This document shows positions 46,761-55,702 of a stretch of DNA of 64,000 nucleotides, in pieces; within the stretch, counting starts at the first letter, position 1, and each line of letters opens with the position of its first letter. The position numbers and the translations under genes are program-made. The DNA is taken from positions 62,001-126,000 of the forward strand of contig NZ_VTTM01000016.1 of the NCBI RefSeq assembly GCF_008364795.1. The letters are read 5' to 3'. Below the pieces are notes generated by a model. It was not told the DNA's origin. It saw only the letters and a program-made list of their open reading frames with translations, and did not search any database. This DNA is from Azospirillum oryzae. GTDB lineage: Bacteria; Pseudomonadota; Alphaproteobacteria; Azospirillales; Azospirillaceae.

Positions 46761-47875
46761 CGTGCCGGCTCCGTCCAGACGCGGACCTTCTGGCCGGCGT
46801 CGAGCTTGTGCACACCGGCGGTGACGACGCGCTCGCCGTCCTTCAGCCCACCGCCGATCAGGGCGAGGTCGCCGGCATAGGCCGCGACGGTGACCGGGCG
46901 AAGCTCCAGCCGGTCGTCCGGCGCCGAAAGCACCCAGACCGCCGGCGTTTGCTCGCGCTGGGTCAGCGCGCTGAGCGGCAGGCGGGCGACCGGGGCGCCA
47001 TGGTCGGCGGCGGCGGTGACCGTGGCGGTCATGCCGAGCTGAACCGTCGGTGGCGCATCGATCAGCGCGATCTTCGCCTGGAAGGTGCGGGTCGCGGCGT
47101 CGGCGCTGGGCGAGACCTCACGCAGGGTGCCGGCGATGCTCTGGCCGGAATGGGACCACAGCTCGACCGACAGCTTCTGGCGGGGCAGGGTGGCGACGCT
47201 CTGTTCGGGGATGTTCGCCACCGCTTCCATCGCGCCCAGCCGGGCGACGCGCAGGGCGGTCTGGCCGGCTGCCACCACCTGTCCCGGCTCGATCAGCGTC
47301 GCGGTGACGATGCCGGCCTCGTCCGCCACCAGCGTGGCATATTGGGCGGAGTTGTTGAGGACGCGCAGCTGCGCCTCCTGCTCCCGCACCTTGGAGTCGG
47401 CCTTGTCCAGCGTGGTCTTGCGGCGGTCGTATTCCTGGCGCGTCGTCCATTCGCCCTGGCGCAGGCTGGCGTAGCGCTGGAAATCGCTGCGGGCGTTGGC
47501 CGCGTCGGCCTGGGCGGAGGCGAGCTGCGCCTGGGCGGCGCGAATCTGCAGCTGCAGGTCGGTCGGATCCAGGCGGGCGAGCGGCATGCCGGGTTCGATG
47601 CGGGTCCCGACCTCCACCAGCCGGGCGGTCACCTTGCCGCCGACGCGGAAGCCGACATCGGCCTCCACCCGCGGGCGGATCACCGCCGGATAGCGCACGC
47701 TGTCGACCAGCGGTTCCAGTGCCACGGTGGCGACGCGGACCGGCCGCGCCTCTCCTTCCGCCGGGGTCGAAGCGGACTGCGTTTCATTGCAGCCGGCGAG
47801 CAGGCCCGCCACCGTCAGCAGCGCCGTTGTCGCCATGACGGCGGACGCAAGCCGCCTTTCGCGGAATCGGGCCAT
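46757..47875 (-). CDS. RND efflux periplasmic adaptor subunit (lipoprotein)
   Basis: Membrane fusion protein of 372 aa. A lipoprotein signal peptide ends LLTVAGLLAGC, with the lipidated cysteine at about residue 29. The HlyD-like body shows PRVEADVGFRVGGKVTARLVEVGTRIEPGMPLARLDPTDL, the alpha-hairpin AQLASAQADAANARSDFQRYASLRQ, and GIVTATLIEPGQVVAAGQTALRVA. The start at 47875 has GGGGAG upstream. It precedes the RND gene with a 4-bp overlap and is divergent from the TetR regulator. Confidence 0.9.
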   Translation of the reverse strand: MARFRERRLASAVMATTALLTVAGLLAGCNETQSASTPAEGEARPVRVATVALEPLVDSVRYPAVIRPRVEADVGFRVGGKVTARLVEVGTRIEPGMPLARLDPTDLQLQIRAAQAQLASAQADAANARSDFQRYASLRQGEWTTRQEYDRRKTTLDKADSKVREQEAQLRVLNNSAQYATLVADEAGIVTATLIEPGQVVAAGQTALRVARLGAMEAVANIPEQSVATLPRQKLSVELWSHSGQSIAGTLREVSPSADAATRTFQAKIALIDAPPTVQLGMTATVTAAADHGAPVARLPLSALTQREQTPAVWVLSAPDDRLELRPVTVAAYAGDLALIGGGLKDGERVVTAGVHKLDAGQKVRVWTEPAR

Positions 47876-47894
47876 ACCACGTCTCCCCACTGGA

Positions 47895-47966
47895 CTGGAC
47901 TGTATCGTACTGCTACCGTCCTACTCCGGCACCCATCCCACGTCAAGAGTGAACGGTACAGTTCAG
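47895..47966. promoter_or_regulatory. Pair of inverted TetR-type half sites between the pump and its regulator
   Basis: The 14-mers CTGGACTGTATCGT (47895-47908) and ACGGTACAGTTCAG (47953-47966) are reverse complements at 12 of 14 positions and lie 44 bp apart in the 90-bp divergent gap. One overlaps the start region of each gene, the layout expected for repression of both promoters by the TetR protein encoded at 47966. Confidence 0.45.
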
Positions 47967-48598
47967 TGCAGTCATCGGAGCAAAAAACGTCTCATCCGCC
48001 CGCGTCCCATGATGCGAAGGCGGAACAGATCGTCGCAGCCGCGCGGGAGGTGTTTCTGGAGCTTGGCTATGCCGCCACGTCGATGGATCAGGTGGCGCAG
48101 CAGGCGCGGGTGTCCAAGACCACCCTCTACACCCGCTTTCCGTCGAAGGAGGAGCTTTACACCGCGGTGATCTCCGCCGAATGCGAACGGCGCGGCCTGC
48201 GCTTTTCGCCGGAGATGTTCGATCGCATGCCGTTGCGCGACGTCCTGGTCCAGGTCGGCCGCCGCTTCACCGACCTGCTCTGGTCGGATGCGGCGATCCG
48301 CGTCCATCAGGCGGTGGTGGGGGAGGCGACGCGGATGCCGGTCGCCGCCCAGCTCTATTTCCAGGCGGGGCCGGAGCAGGGCATCGCCAATTTCGTCGCC
48401 CTGTTCACCCGCTTGGCAGAGCGCGGGGTGATCGTCACCGACGACCCGGCCTTCGTCGCCCGGCAGTTCCTGGCCGCCATGCAGGGCGGCGCCTATTGCC
48501 AGCTGGTGCTCGGCCTCTGCCCCGCACCGACGGAGGAGGAGCGCCACGCCTTCGTCGACAAGGCGGTGGACCTGTTCCTGCGCGGCCTCACCGCTTGA
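47966..48598 (+). CDS. TetR family transcriptional regulator
   Basis: Regulator of 210 aa. The N-terminal DNA-binding domain is AEQIVAAAREVFLELGYAATSMDQVAQQARVSKTTLYTRFPSKEELYTAVI, followed by an AcrR-like ligand domain (WSDAAIRVHQAVVGEATRMPVAAQLYFQAGPEQG). The start is the GTG at 47966; no ATG is available closer to the domain and the open frame upstream is non-coding shadow. It is divergent from the RND pump genes, which it most likely represses. Confidence 0.87.
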   Translation: MQSSEQKTSHPPASHDAKAEQIVAAAREVFLELGYAATSMDQVAQQARVSKTTLYTRFPSKEELYTAVISAECERRGLRFSPEMFDRMPLRDVLVQVGRRFTDLLWSDAAIRVHQAVVGEATRMPVAAQLYFQAGPEQGIANFVALFTRLAERGVIVTDDPAFVARQFLAAMQGGAYCQLVLGLCPAPTEEERHAFVDKAVDLFLRGLTA

Positions 48599-48604
48599 GC
48601 CGCC

Positions 48605-50011
48605 TCAGGCCAGCTTGAAATAGCGCATCACCAGCCCGCGCAGCTCGTCCCGCACCCCGTCGTCGCCCATCTCGGTCAGTTGCTCGTGCAGACCCGCGGC
48701 GATGGCGGTGAAGCGGGCGAGCACCGCCGGGTCGAAATGCTTGCCGGCGCCGTCGGCGAGGATGCCCATGGTGGTGGCGTAGGACATCGGCTCCTTGTAG
48801 GGCCGGCGGGAGGTGAGGGCGTCGAACACGTCGGCGACGGCGAAGATGCGGGCGGAAATCGGAATCGCCTCTCCCTTCAGCCCGCGCGGATAGCCCGATC
48901 CGTCGAACTTCTCGTGATGGCCGCCGACCACGTCGGCCGCATCGGCCAGCCAGTCGGACGAGCCGACGATGTCCAGTCCATGGACGACATGGGTCTTCAT
49001 CACCGCGAACTCCTCGGCATCCAGCTTGCCGGGTTTCAGCAGGATGCTGTCGGGAATGGCGATCTTGCCGACATCATGCAGGAAGGCGCCCTTCACCAGC
49101 TGCCGGATCGCCGCATCCTCCAGCCCCAGCGCCTCGGCCAGCCGGATGGCGAGGACCGTCACCCGGTAATTGTGGGCGTTGGTGTCGCTGTCGCGCTTGG
49201 CGATGGCGCTGCCCAGCGCCGTCAGCATGCCGATGTTGGCGTCGAGCAGGCCGCGCGACAGCCGCAGGATGCCCCGGTTGTAGGCCCCGAAGATCGGCAG
49301 CAGGACGAGTGCCGTCCCCAGCACCGACAGCGACGACACGGCGACCACCGTGGCGGTGTCGCGCAGGATCTCGTGCGACCGGCGGGCCGAGAGCTGGAAG
49401 ACGCTTTCGAAATAGCCGAGCAGCCGGCCATCGGAATCGAGCAGCGGCTCCATCGTCTGGATGAAGATATGCCCGTCGAGCGTGAAGCGGTCGTAGATCG
49501 CCTCGCCGTCCGTGGGAAAGCCATGCCGGGTGGAGGATAGCCGCTGTTCCGCCCACTCCGCACCGGGGGCGACATATTCGGCCGTCTTCCGCTGATCCGG
49601 TGTATAAAGCTCCGCGACGATGAAGTGGCCGTCGCCATGGTTCAGGCGCAACCCGTTGCGGCTGGCCATGAAGCGCTGGAGCGACGCCTCCAAATCCGAA
49701 TCGGCGGCCCCGGCGGCGAGCGACGAGCGGGCTTCGGTCAGGAAAGCCGCCGATTCCTCGCGCGCCAGTTCGACGACCCGGCCGTCGGCGATCTCGACCT
49801 CGACCAGAAAGGCGATGCCGCCGACCGCCAGCGCCAGGAACAGGGCGGCGCCGGCCAGACGCAGCAGCACGGCGCGGGCGGTGGGCAGCCGCATCGTCGC
49901 CACATCGGCATGGCGGCCGGACAGGGACCTGAAAAACAGGCTGAGCCGCCGCCGCTCGCCCGTCGCCGTCATCGTGCTGCCGACCACCTTGCTGCCGATC
50001 CGCGCGCTCAT
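48605..50011 (-). CDS. HD-GYP domain phosphodiesterase, membrane-bound
   Basis: Sensor-effector of 468 aa that likely hydrolyses c-di-GMP. TM1 is near residues 45-70 (LLRLAGAALFLALAVGGIAFLVEV), then a periplasmic sensory region of about 150 residues, TM2 near 220-245, and an HD-GYP domain. Catalytic residues are H312-D313 (LHDVGK), HHEKFDGSGYP holding the GYP motif, and HVVHG between them. It is convergent with the TetR gene (6-bp gap) and divergent from ychJ. The start is set at 50011 (MSARIG); a start at 50077 is possible. Confidence 0.88.
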   Translation of the reverse strand: MSARIGSKVVGSTMTATGERRRLSLFFRSLSGRHADVATMRLPTARAVLLRLAGAALFLALAVGGIAFLVEVEIADGRVVELAREESAAFLTEARSSLAAGAADSDLEASLQRFMASRNGLRLNHGDGHFIVAELYTPDQRKTAEYVAPGAEWAEQRLSSTRHGFPTDGEAIYDRFTLDGHIFIQTMEPLLDSDGRLLGYFESVFQLSARRSHEILRDTATVVAVSSLSVLGTALVLLPIFGAYNRGILRLSRGLLDANIGMLTALGSAIAKRDSDTNAHNYRVTVLAIRLAEALGLEDAAIRQLVKGAFLHDVGKIAIPDSILLKPGKLDAEEFAVMKTHVVHGLDIVGSSDWLADAADVVGGHHEKFDGSGYPRGLKGEAIPISARIFAVADVFDALTSRRPYKEPMSYATTMGILADGAGKHFDPAVLARFTAIAAGLHEQLTEMGDDGVRDELRGLVMRYFKLA

Positions 50012-50194
50012 CGCCACACCCCGTTTGCGCCATACCCCGTTTGCAGGGCTGGCCGATCTAGACGATGCCCACGCCAAGCGTCAATATCGCCGGCCCGGGT
50101 CACAGGATCCGGCGGGAAATGTTGAGACGGCGTTAAGTTTTGGCAGGCACCGTGCCGCCGGCCGTTACTCGATGCTTATGGAAGGAACTCTATC

Positions 50195-50671
50195 GTGAAG
50201 TCCGCCTGCCCCTGCGGTTCGGGTGTCGAATTCGACCGCTGCTGCGGCCCGATCCTGGCCGGGCAGCCCGCGCCCTCGGCCGAAGCGCTGATGCGGTCGC
50301 GCTACACCGCCTTCGTCCGCCACGACATCGACCATATCGAGCGAAGCTGCGCCCCGGAAACCCACGCCGCCTTCAGCCGGGCCGACGCCGAACGGGTGGC
50401 GGAGGAATGCGAGTGGGGGCCGCTGATCGTCATGAAGGCGGAGGAGACCGGCGACGACGGCATGGTCGAGTTCTTCCTGACCTTCCGCCGCGACGGGGAG
50501 GAATGGCCGCTGCACGAACGGTCGCGCTTCCGCCGGATCGACGGGCGCTGGCTCTATGTCGACAGCGTCCTGAACCCGAAGGACCCGCCGCGCCGGGTGG
50601 TGAAGGTCGGCCGCAACGATCCCTGCCCCTGCGGCTCGGGGCGCAAGCACAAGGCCTGCTGCGGGCGCTAG
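50195..50671 (+). CDS. YchJ family protein with two SEC-C motifs
   Basis: A 158-aa protein with zinc-binding SEC-C motifs at both ends: CPCGSGVEFDRCCG (about 5-18) and CPCGSGRKHKACCG at the C terminus. Between them is the NTF2-like YchJ middle domain (EALMRSRYTAFVRHDIDHIERSCAPETH). The function of the family is not known. It starts with GTG at 50195, with GGAAGG in front. Its TAG stop is the first three bases of repeat copy 2. Confidence 0.87.
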   Translation: MKSACPCGSGVEFDRCCGPILAGQPAPSAEALMRSRYTAFVRHDIDHIERSCAPETHAAFSRADAERVAEECEWGPLIVMKAEETGDDGMVEFFLTFRRDGEEWPLHERSRFRRIDGRWLYVDSVLNPKDPPRRVVKVGRNDPCPCGSGRKHKACCGR

Positions 50672-50772
50672 AGTGCGATCGGTTCAGACGGAATCGTCTG
50701 AAGCGTGAATCGCACGGAAAATCAGAAGGCTAGAGTCTGTCCGATGCTTCAATAAGCATCGGACAGACTCTA
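50669..50772 (-). repeat. 104-bp double-palindrome repeat, copy 2 (inverted)
   Basis: Reverse complement of the element at 4517-4620, with the same length and only three substitutions, all in the spacer between or next to the hairpins. The two hairpins are intact. It starts TAGAGTGCGATC, and its first three bases are the stop codon of ychJ. It lies between convergent genes (ychJ and yitT copy 2), as does copy 1. No transposase is near either copy. Confidence 0.85.
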
Positions 50773-50800
50773 AGCTTCAGGCGCCCGCAGCGGTCACACC

Positions 50801-51430
50801 TCAGCTGATGCCGAGATAACGCCCCGGCTTGTGGTTGATCGCCAGCGTGATGTTGACGATCACGGCCCCCAGGATCGACAGCAGCAGCCGGTCCGGCGCC
50901 AGCACGAAGAAGGCGCCCCCGAGGATGGCGAGGTCGACGCCGAGCTGGAAATAGCCGGCGCGGATGCCATAGCGCTCCTGCAGGTAGATCGCCAGGATGT
51001 TGACGCCGCCCAGCCCGGTGCGGTGGCGGAACAGCATCAACAGCCCGGTGCCGCACAGGCCGCTGCCCACCACCGTGGCATAGACCGGGTCCAGATGGGT
51101 GAAGCCCACCCACTGGTCGGTCAGGCGGGAAAACAAGGTCACCAGCGCCACGGCAATGAAGGTGCGCGCCGTGAACTGCCAGCCCAGCCGCTTCCAGGCC
51201 AGCCAATAAAAAGGCAGGTTGATCGCGAAGAAGATGATGCCGAACTGAACCTTGGTGACGTAGCTCAGCAGCAGCGCCAGACCGGCTGTGCTGCCGGTCA
51301 GCAGCATCGTCTTGGAATAGATCAGCATGCCCAGCGCGATGAACAGCGTGCCCATCAGCATGGCGAGCGCGTCTTCATAGAGCTGGTGACGCTCCACCGC
51401 GGCGGGCGGGGCCTGGAGGGTCGCGGCCAT
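50801..51430 (-). CDS. YitT family membrane protein (copy 2)
   Basis: Membrane protein of 209 aa, paralogous to the one at 21171-21827. Shared features are MGTLFIALGMLIYSKTMLLTGSTAGLALLLSYVTKVQFGIIFFAINLPFYWLAWKRLG and GLGGVNILAIYLQERYGIRAGYFQLGVDLAIL. Function unproven. The start at 51430 has GAGGAC upstream. It lies 14 bp after the aminotransferase gene, so it is probably co-transcribed with it; a role in moving an aromatic amino acid or keto acid is conceivable but speculative. Confidence 0.82.
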   Translation of the reverse strand: MAATLQAPPAAVERHQLYEDALAMLMGTLFIALGMLIYSKTMLLTGSTAGLALLLSYVTKVQFGIIFFAINLPFYWLAWKRLGWQFTARTFIAVALVTLFSRLTDQWVGFTHLDPVYATVVGSGLCGTGLLMLFRHRTGLGGVNILAIYLQERYGIRAGYFQLGVDLAILGGAFFVLAPDRLLLSILGAVIVNITLAINHKPGRYLGIS

Positions 51431-51444
51431 GGTCGTCAGTCCTC

Positions 51445-52617
51445 TCAGCGCAGGGCCGCGAACTTCGCCACCACGTCGTCCACCTCGGCCGTCTTCAGGC
51501 CGGCGATGTTGATGCGGCCGGAGGTCGGCATGTAGATCGCATGGTCGGCGCGCAGGCGCAGCACCTCCGCCTCGGTCAGCGGCAGCAGCGAGAACATGCC
51601 CTCCTGCTCCGCCACCGCCGTCAGGGCGGGGAAGGCGCCGGCCAGCCCGGCGGCCAGCTTGCGGCGGATGGCGGCGATGCGGGCGCGCATGCCGTCCAGT
51701 TCGGCGGTCCAGTCGGCGGTCAGGGCGGCATCGCTCAGGATGGTGCGGACGACGGCGGCGCCATGGTCGGGCGGCATCGAATAGCTGGTGCGGGCCAGCG
51801 CCATCAGGTTGGACTTGGCAAGATCGGCGGCGGCCGGCGCCGCGGCGACGGCGAAGATTGCGCCGGTGCGCTCGCGGTAGAGGCCGAAGGACTTGGACGA
51901 CGACACGGCGACCAGCGTTTCCGGAACGGCCCCGATCAGGTAACGCAGCCCCTCCGCATCCTCGTCTAGCCCGCGGCCGAAGCCCTGATAGGCGAGATCG
52001 ACCAGCGGCAGCACGCCGCGCGTCTCCAGCACCGCCGCGATCGTCTTCCACTGGTCGAGCGACAGCGGCGCGCCCGTCGGGTTGTGGCAGCTGCCGTGCA
52101 GCAGGGCGACGTCGCCCGGCTGCGCCGCCTCGAACGCCGCGACCATGCGGTCGAACAGCACGGTCTGTCCGGCGGTGTCGAAGAAGGGATGGCTGACCAC
52201 CTCCAGCCCGGCGGCGGCGAAGATGCCGACATGGTTGGGCCAGGTCGGCTGGCCGACCAGCACGCGCTTCGACCCGCCGCGCAGGACGAGGTCGGCGGCC
52301 AGACGCAGCGCGCCCGACCCGCCGGGGGTCTGCACGCCGGCGGCGGTGACTTTCGTCCCGGCCTTGCCGCCGACCAGCGACCACAGCCGTTCCAGATATC
52401 CGGCGTCGCCCTCCAGCCCCAGGTAGGATTTGCTGTCCTGCCCGTCGAGCAGCAGCCGTTCCGCCGCCTTGACCGCGCGGAAGACCGGGGTGCGCCCCTC
52501 CTCGTCACGGTAGACCCCGACGCCGAGATCGACCTTGCCCGGCCGCGGATCCTGCTTGTACAGCCCGATCAGGGCGAGCAGGGCGTCGTCGGGCTGGCGG
52601 GAAAGCGCGTTGAACAT
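51445..52617 (-). CDS. Aromatic amino acid aminotransferase (class I)
   Basis: PLP-dependent aminotransferase of 390 aa in the TyrB/AspC group. The start MFNALSRQPDDALLALIGLYKQDPRPGKVDLGVGVYRDEEG is typical. The PLP lysine is K242 (SSSKSFGLYRERTG), and the substrate-binding run HGSCHNPTGAPLSLDQW is present. It likely interconverts Phe, Tyr or Trp with their keto acids; in azospirilla such enzymes supply indole-3-pyruvate for auxin synthesis. It is divergent from kynU and followed by yitT copy 2. The start at 52617 is the family start. Confidence 0.88.
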   Translation of the reverse strand: MFNALSRQPDDALLALIGLYKQDPRPGKVDLGVGVYRDEEGRTPVFRAVKAAERLLLDGQDSKSYLGLEGDAGYLERLWSLVGGKAGTKVTAAGVQTPGGSGALRLAADLVLRGGSKRVLVGQPTWPNHVGIFAAAGLEVVSHPFFDTAGQTVLFDRMVAAFEAAQPGDVALLHGSCHNPTGAPLSLDQWKTIAAVLETRGVLPLVDLAYQGFGRGLDEDAEGLRYLIGAVPETLVAVSSSKSFGLYRERTGAIFAVAAAPAAADLAKSNLMALARTSYSMPPDHGAAVVRTILSDAALTADWTAELDGMRARIAAIRRKLAAGLAGAFPALTAVAEQEGMFSLLPLTEAEVLRLRADHAIYMPTSGRINIAGLKTAEVDDVVAKFAALR

Positions 52618-52745
52618 GGCGGTTCGTCCGGTCCTTGTTGGTGATAAGGGCGGTGATGGCGGAGGAAATGGCAGGGGCCGGGGGTTCCGGCTGCTGCGAT
52701 CCTCCACTTTCGCGGCCTCCGCGACAATGGAGAATTCATATCGTC

Positions 52746-52761
52746 TGATACGCTTAAGTAT
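52746..52761. promoter_or_regulatory. Lrp/AsnC-like site upstream of kynU
   Basis: GATAC-GCTTAA-GTATC is an inverted repeat in the only AT-rich stretch of the 207-bp gap between the aminotransferase gene and kynU. Kynurenine operons in proteobacteria are often controlled by an Lrp-type regulator (KynR) binding such sites; no regulator gene lies next to the cluster here. Confidence 0.4.
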
Positions 52762-52824
52762 CGCGACAATTTGCAATGCCATCGATTGCCGGGCATCCTT
52801 CACCGGGAAGGAGCAGTCAGATCG

Positions 52825-54018
52825 ATGACCGATTTTCAGAAGACCCGCGCCCGCTTCCGCATTCCGGAGGGCGTGATCTATCTCGACGGCAACTCGCTGG
52901 GGCCGCTGCCGGTCGCTGTCGAGGAGCGGGTGGCCCGCACCCTGGCCGATGAATGGGGCGGCCAGTTGATCCGCGGCTGGAACAGCGCCGGCTGGATGGG
53001 GCAGCCGGGCAAGGTCGGCGACCGCATCGCCCGCCTGATCGGCGCGCCGGAGGGCAGCGTCGTGGTTGGCGACACCCTGTCGATCAAGGTCTATCAGGCG
53101 CTGGCCGCCGCGCTGGCGATGCGGCCGGATCGCCGGGTCATCCTGTCCGACAGCGGCAATTTCCCCACCGACCTCTATATGGCGGAGGGGCTGATCGAAA
53201 CGCTGGGCCGCGGCCATGTTCTGAAGGTGGTGGCGCCGGAGGAGGTCGAGGCCGCCATCGGCGAGGATGTCGCCGTGCTGATGCTGACCCAGGTCGATTA
53301 CCGGACCGGGCGCCTGCACGATATGGCGGCACTGACCGCAAAGGCCCATGCAGCGGGGGTGGTGACGGTGTGGGACCTCGCCCATTCCGCCGGCGCGCTG
53401 CCGGTCGATCTGGCCGGCGCCGGGGCCGATTTCGCCGTCGGCTGCACCTATAAGTATCTGAATGGCGGGCCGGGCGCCCCGGCCTTCATCTATGTCGCCC
53501 CGCAGCATGCGGAGACGGCGCGGCCGGCGCTGTCCGGCTGGATGGGGCATGAGGCGCCCTTCGCCTTCGACCCCTCCTATCGGCCGGGTGCCGGGGTGGA
53601 GCGCATGCGCGTCGGCACCCCGCCGGTGATCGCGCTGGCCGCGCTCGATGCCGCGCTGGATGTTTGGGACGATGTCGACATGGCCGACATCCGCCGCGCC
53701 TCCGTCGCGCTGTGCGACCTGTTCATCGAACTGGTCGAGGCGCAATGCCCGATGCTGGAGCTTGCCTCCCCGCGCGAGGGTAACCGGCGCGGCAGTCAGG
53801 TGTCGTTCCGCCACCCCCAGGGCTACGCCATCATGCAGGCGCTGATCGACCGAGGCGTGATCGGCGACTTCCGGGCGCCGGACGTTTTGCGCTTCGGATT
53901 CACCCCGCTCTACATCGGCGAGGCGGAGGTGCGGGGCGCCGTCGCGATTCTGAAACAGGTTATGGACGGCGGGCTTTGGGACCGGCCCGAATACCACAAG
54001 AAGGCGATCGTAACATGA
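52825..54018 (+). CDS. kynU: Kynureninase
   Basis: PLP enzyme of 397 aa that cleaves kynurenine to anthranilate and alanine. It starts with FRIPEGVIYLDGNSLGPLPVAVEERV, a kynureninase hallmark. Further motifs are VWDLAHSAGALPVDL and the PLP lysine K210 in CTYKYLNGGPGAPAF; RPALSGWMGHEAPFAFDP follows. AAGGAG precedes the start by 11 bases. It is first of a three-gene operon; its stop overlaps the kynA start (ATGA). Confidence 0.93.
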   Translation: MTDFQKTRARFRIPEGVIYLDGNSLGPLPVAVEERVARTLADEWGGQLIRGWNSAGWMGQPGKVGDRIARLIGAPEGSVVVGDTLSIKVYQALAAALAMRPDRRVILSDSGNFPTDLYMAEGLIETLGRGHVLKVVAPEEVEAAIGEDVAVLMLTQVDYRTGRLHDMAALTAKAHAAGVVTVWDLAHSAGALPVDLAGAGADFAVGCTYKYLNGGPGAPAFIYVAPQHAETARPALSGWMGHEAPFAFDPSYRPGAGVERMRVGTPPVIALAALDAALDVWDDVDMADIRRASVALCDLFIELVEAQCPMLELASPREGNRRGSQVSFRHPQGYAIMQALIDRGVIGDFRAPDVLRFGFTPLYIGEAEVRGAVAILKQVMDGGLWDRPEYHKKAIVT

Positions 54019-54866
54019 GCGGGCAGGATGAGAGGGGACCTTACGATCCGGCGGACGAGGGCGCCCAGATGACCTTCGACGGGCGGATGTCCTACGGCGA
54101 CTATCTGCAGCTGGACCGTATCCTGGGGGCGCAGGTCCCGCGTTCCACCGCCCATGACGAGATGCTGTTCATCATCCAGCACCAGACGTCGGAACTGTGG
54201 ATGCGGCTGGCCGTCTACGAGATCCGCGCCGCCCGCGAGGCGATCCGCGAGGACCGGCTGTCGCCCGCCTTCAAGATGCTGGCCCGCGTCGCCCGCATCT
54301 TCGAACAGCTGAACTCCGCCTGGGACGTGCTGCGCACGATGACGCCCAGCGAATACACCCGCTTCCGCGACGATCTCGGCCAGTCCTCCGGCTTCCAGTC
54401 CTACCAGTACCGGGAGATCGAATTCCTGCTGGGCAACCGCAATCCGGCGATGCTGCGGCCCCACGCCCACCGTCCGGAAATCCATGCAATGCTGGAACAG
54501 GAACTGTCGCGTCCCAGCCTGTATGACGAAGCGCTGCGCCTGCTCGCCCGCAACGGCATTCCGGTTCCGGCTGAGGTGCTGGAGCGCGACGTGTCCAAGA
54601 CCCACCAGTCCCATGACGGCGTGACCGAGGCGTGGCGGGTCATCTACCAGTCGCCCGAGGAACATTGGCCGCTCTACGAACTGGCCGAGAAGCTGGTGGA
54701 TTTCGAGGATTACTTCCGCCGCTGGCGCTTCAACCACGTCACGACGGTGGAACGGGTGATCGGTTTCAAGCGCGGCACCGGCGGCACCGGCGGCGTGTCT
54801 TATCTGCGCAACATGCTGGCGGTGGAGCTTTTCCCGGAACTCTGGCGGGTGAGGACGGTGCTTTGA
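54015..54866 (+). CDS. kynA: Tryptophan 2,3-dioxygenase
   Basis: Heme enzyme of 283 aa that opens the indole ring of tryptophan to N-formylkynurenine. The core MSYGDYLQLDRILGAQVP and EMLFIIQHQTSELWMRL are typical, and the proximal heme histidine is H241 in RFNHVTTVERVIG, followed by KRGTGGTGGVSYL. It is translationally coupled to kynU (4-bp overlap) and to kynB behind it. Cytoplasmic. Confidence 0.93.
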   Translation: MSGQDERGPYDPADEGAQMTFDGRMSYGDYLQLDRILGAQVPRSTAHDEMLFIIQHQTSELWMRLAVYEIRAAREAIREDRLSPAFKMLARVARIFEQLNSAWDVLRTMTPSEYTRFRDDLGQSSGFQSYQYREIEFLLGNRNPAMLRPHAHRPEIHAMLEQELSRPSLYDEALRLLARNGIPVPAEVLERDVSKTHQSHDGVTEAWRVIYQSPEEHWPLYELAEKLVDFEDYFRRWRFNHVTTVERVIGFKRGTGGTGGVSYLRNMLAVELFPELWRVRTVL

Positions 54867-55696
54867 CGGGATTGAGCAAGATCGCGGATTGGGACGACGC
54901 CTACAGCAACAGCGCCTACATCCCCGGCGGCGATGCCTATCCCGCGCAATGGGCGGAGCGGGCCGCCGCCTTCCGGGCGGAGATTGCCGGCACCGGCCGG
55001 GCGGAACTGGAACTGCCCTATGGCGACGGGGAGCGCGAACGCTATGACCTGTTCCGGCCGGAGGGGGTGGCCAGGGGAACGGTGGTCTTCGTCCATGGTG
55101 GCTACTGGATGGCGTTCGACAAGGGGCGCTGGTCGCATCTGGCGGCCGGGCCACTCGCGCGCGGTTGGGCGGTCGCCATGCCGAGTTACACGCTCTGTCC
55201 GGAAAACCGCATCGCCGGCATCACCCGGCAGGTGGCGCGGGCGGTGGAAGCCATCGCCAACGCGGAGGCCGGCCCGCTGCGCCTGACCGGCCATTCCGCC
55301 GGCGGCCATCTGGTCAGCCGCCTCGCCTGCGCCGACTCTCCCCTGTCGGAAGAGGTGCGGGCACGGGTGGAGCACGTGGTTTCCATCAGCGGCCTGCACG
55401 ACCTGCGCCCGCTGCTGAACACCGGCATGAACGCCACGCTGCGGCTGGACGAGACGGAGGCCGCGGCGGAAAGCCCGGCCCTGCTGCGTCCCCGCCCGGG
55501 CACCGGCATCACCTGCTGGGTGGGGGCCGACGAGCGGCCGGAGTTCGTCCGTCAGTCGGAACTGCTCGCCAATGTCTGGCTAGGCCTGGGCGCGGCGACC
55601 GCGCTGCGGCTGGCCGAGGGGCGCCACCATTTCGACGTCATCGACGATCTGGCGGACCCGGAGACCGAACTGGTGGCGACGCTGTTGACGGCGTGA
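54863..55696 (+). CDS. Arylformamidase-like alpha/beta hydrolase
   Basis: Serine hydrolase of 277 aa, placed to hydrolyse N-formylkynurenine to kynurenine between the KynA and KynU steps. The oxyanion motif HGGYW is at 78-82 and the nucleophile S145 in GHSAGGHL; the final histidine is in EGRHHFDVID. This is the eukaryotic-like arylformamidase type and not the metal-dependent bacterial KynB. The start is a TTG overlapping the kynA stop (54863), with GAGGAC upstream; a second TTG lies at 54872. Confidence 0.87.
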   Translation: MTGLSKIADWDDAYSNSAYIPGGDAYPAQWAERAAAFRAEIAGTGRAELELPYGDGERERYDLFRPEGVARGTVVFVHGGYWMAFDKGRWSHLAAGPLARGWAVAMPSYTLCPENRIAGITRQVARAVEAIANAEAGPLRLTGHSAGGHLVSRLACADSPLSEEVRARVEHVVSISGLHDLRPLLNTGMNATLRLDETEAAAESPALLRPRPGTGITCWVGADERPEFVRQSELLANVWLGLGAATALRLAEGRHHFDVIDDLADPETELVATLLTA

Positions 55697-55702
55697 GCGG
55701 GA

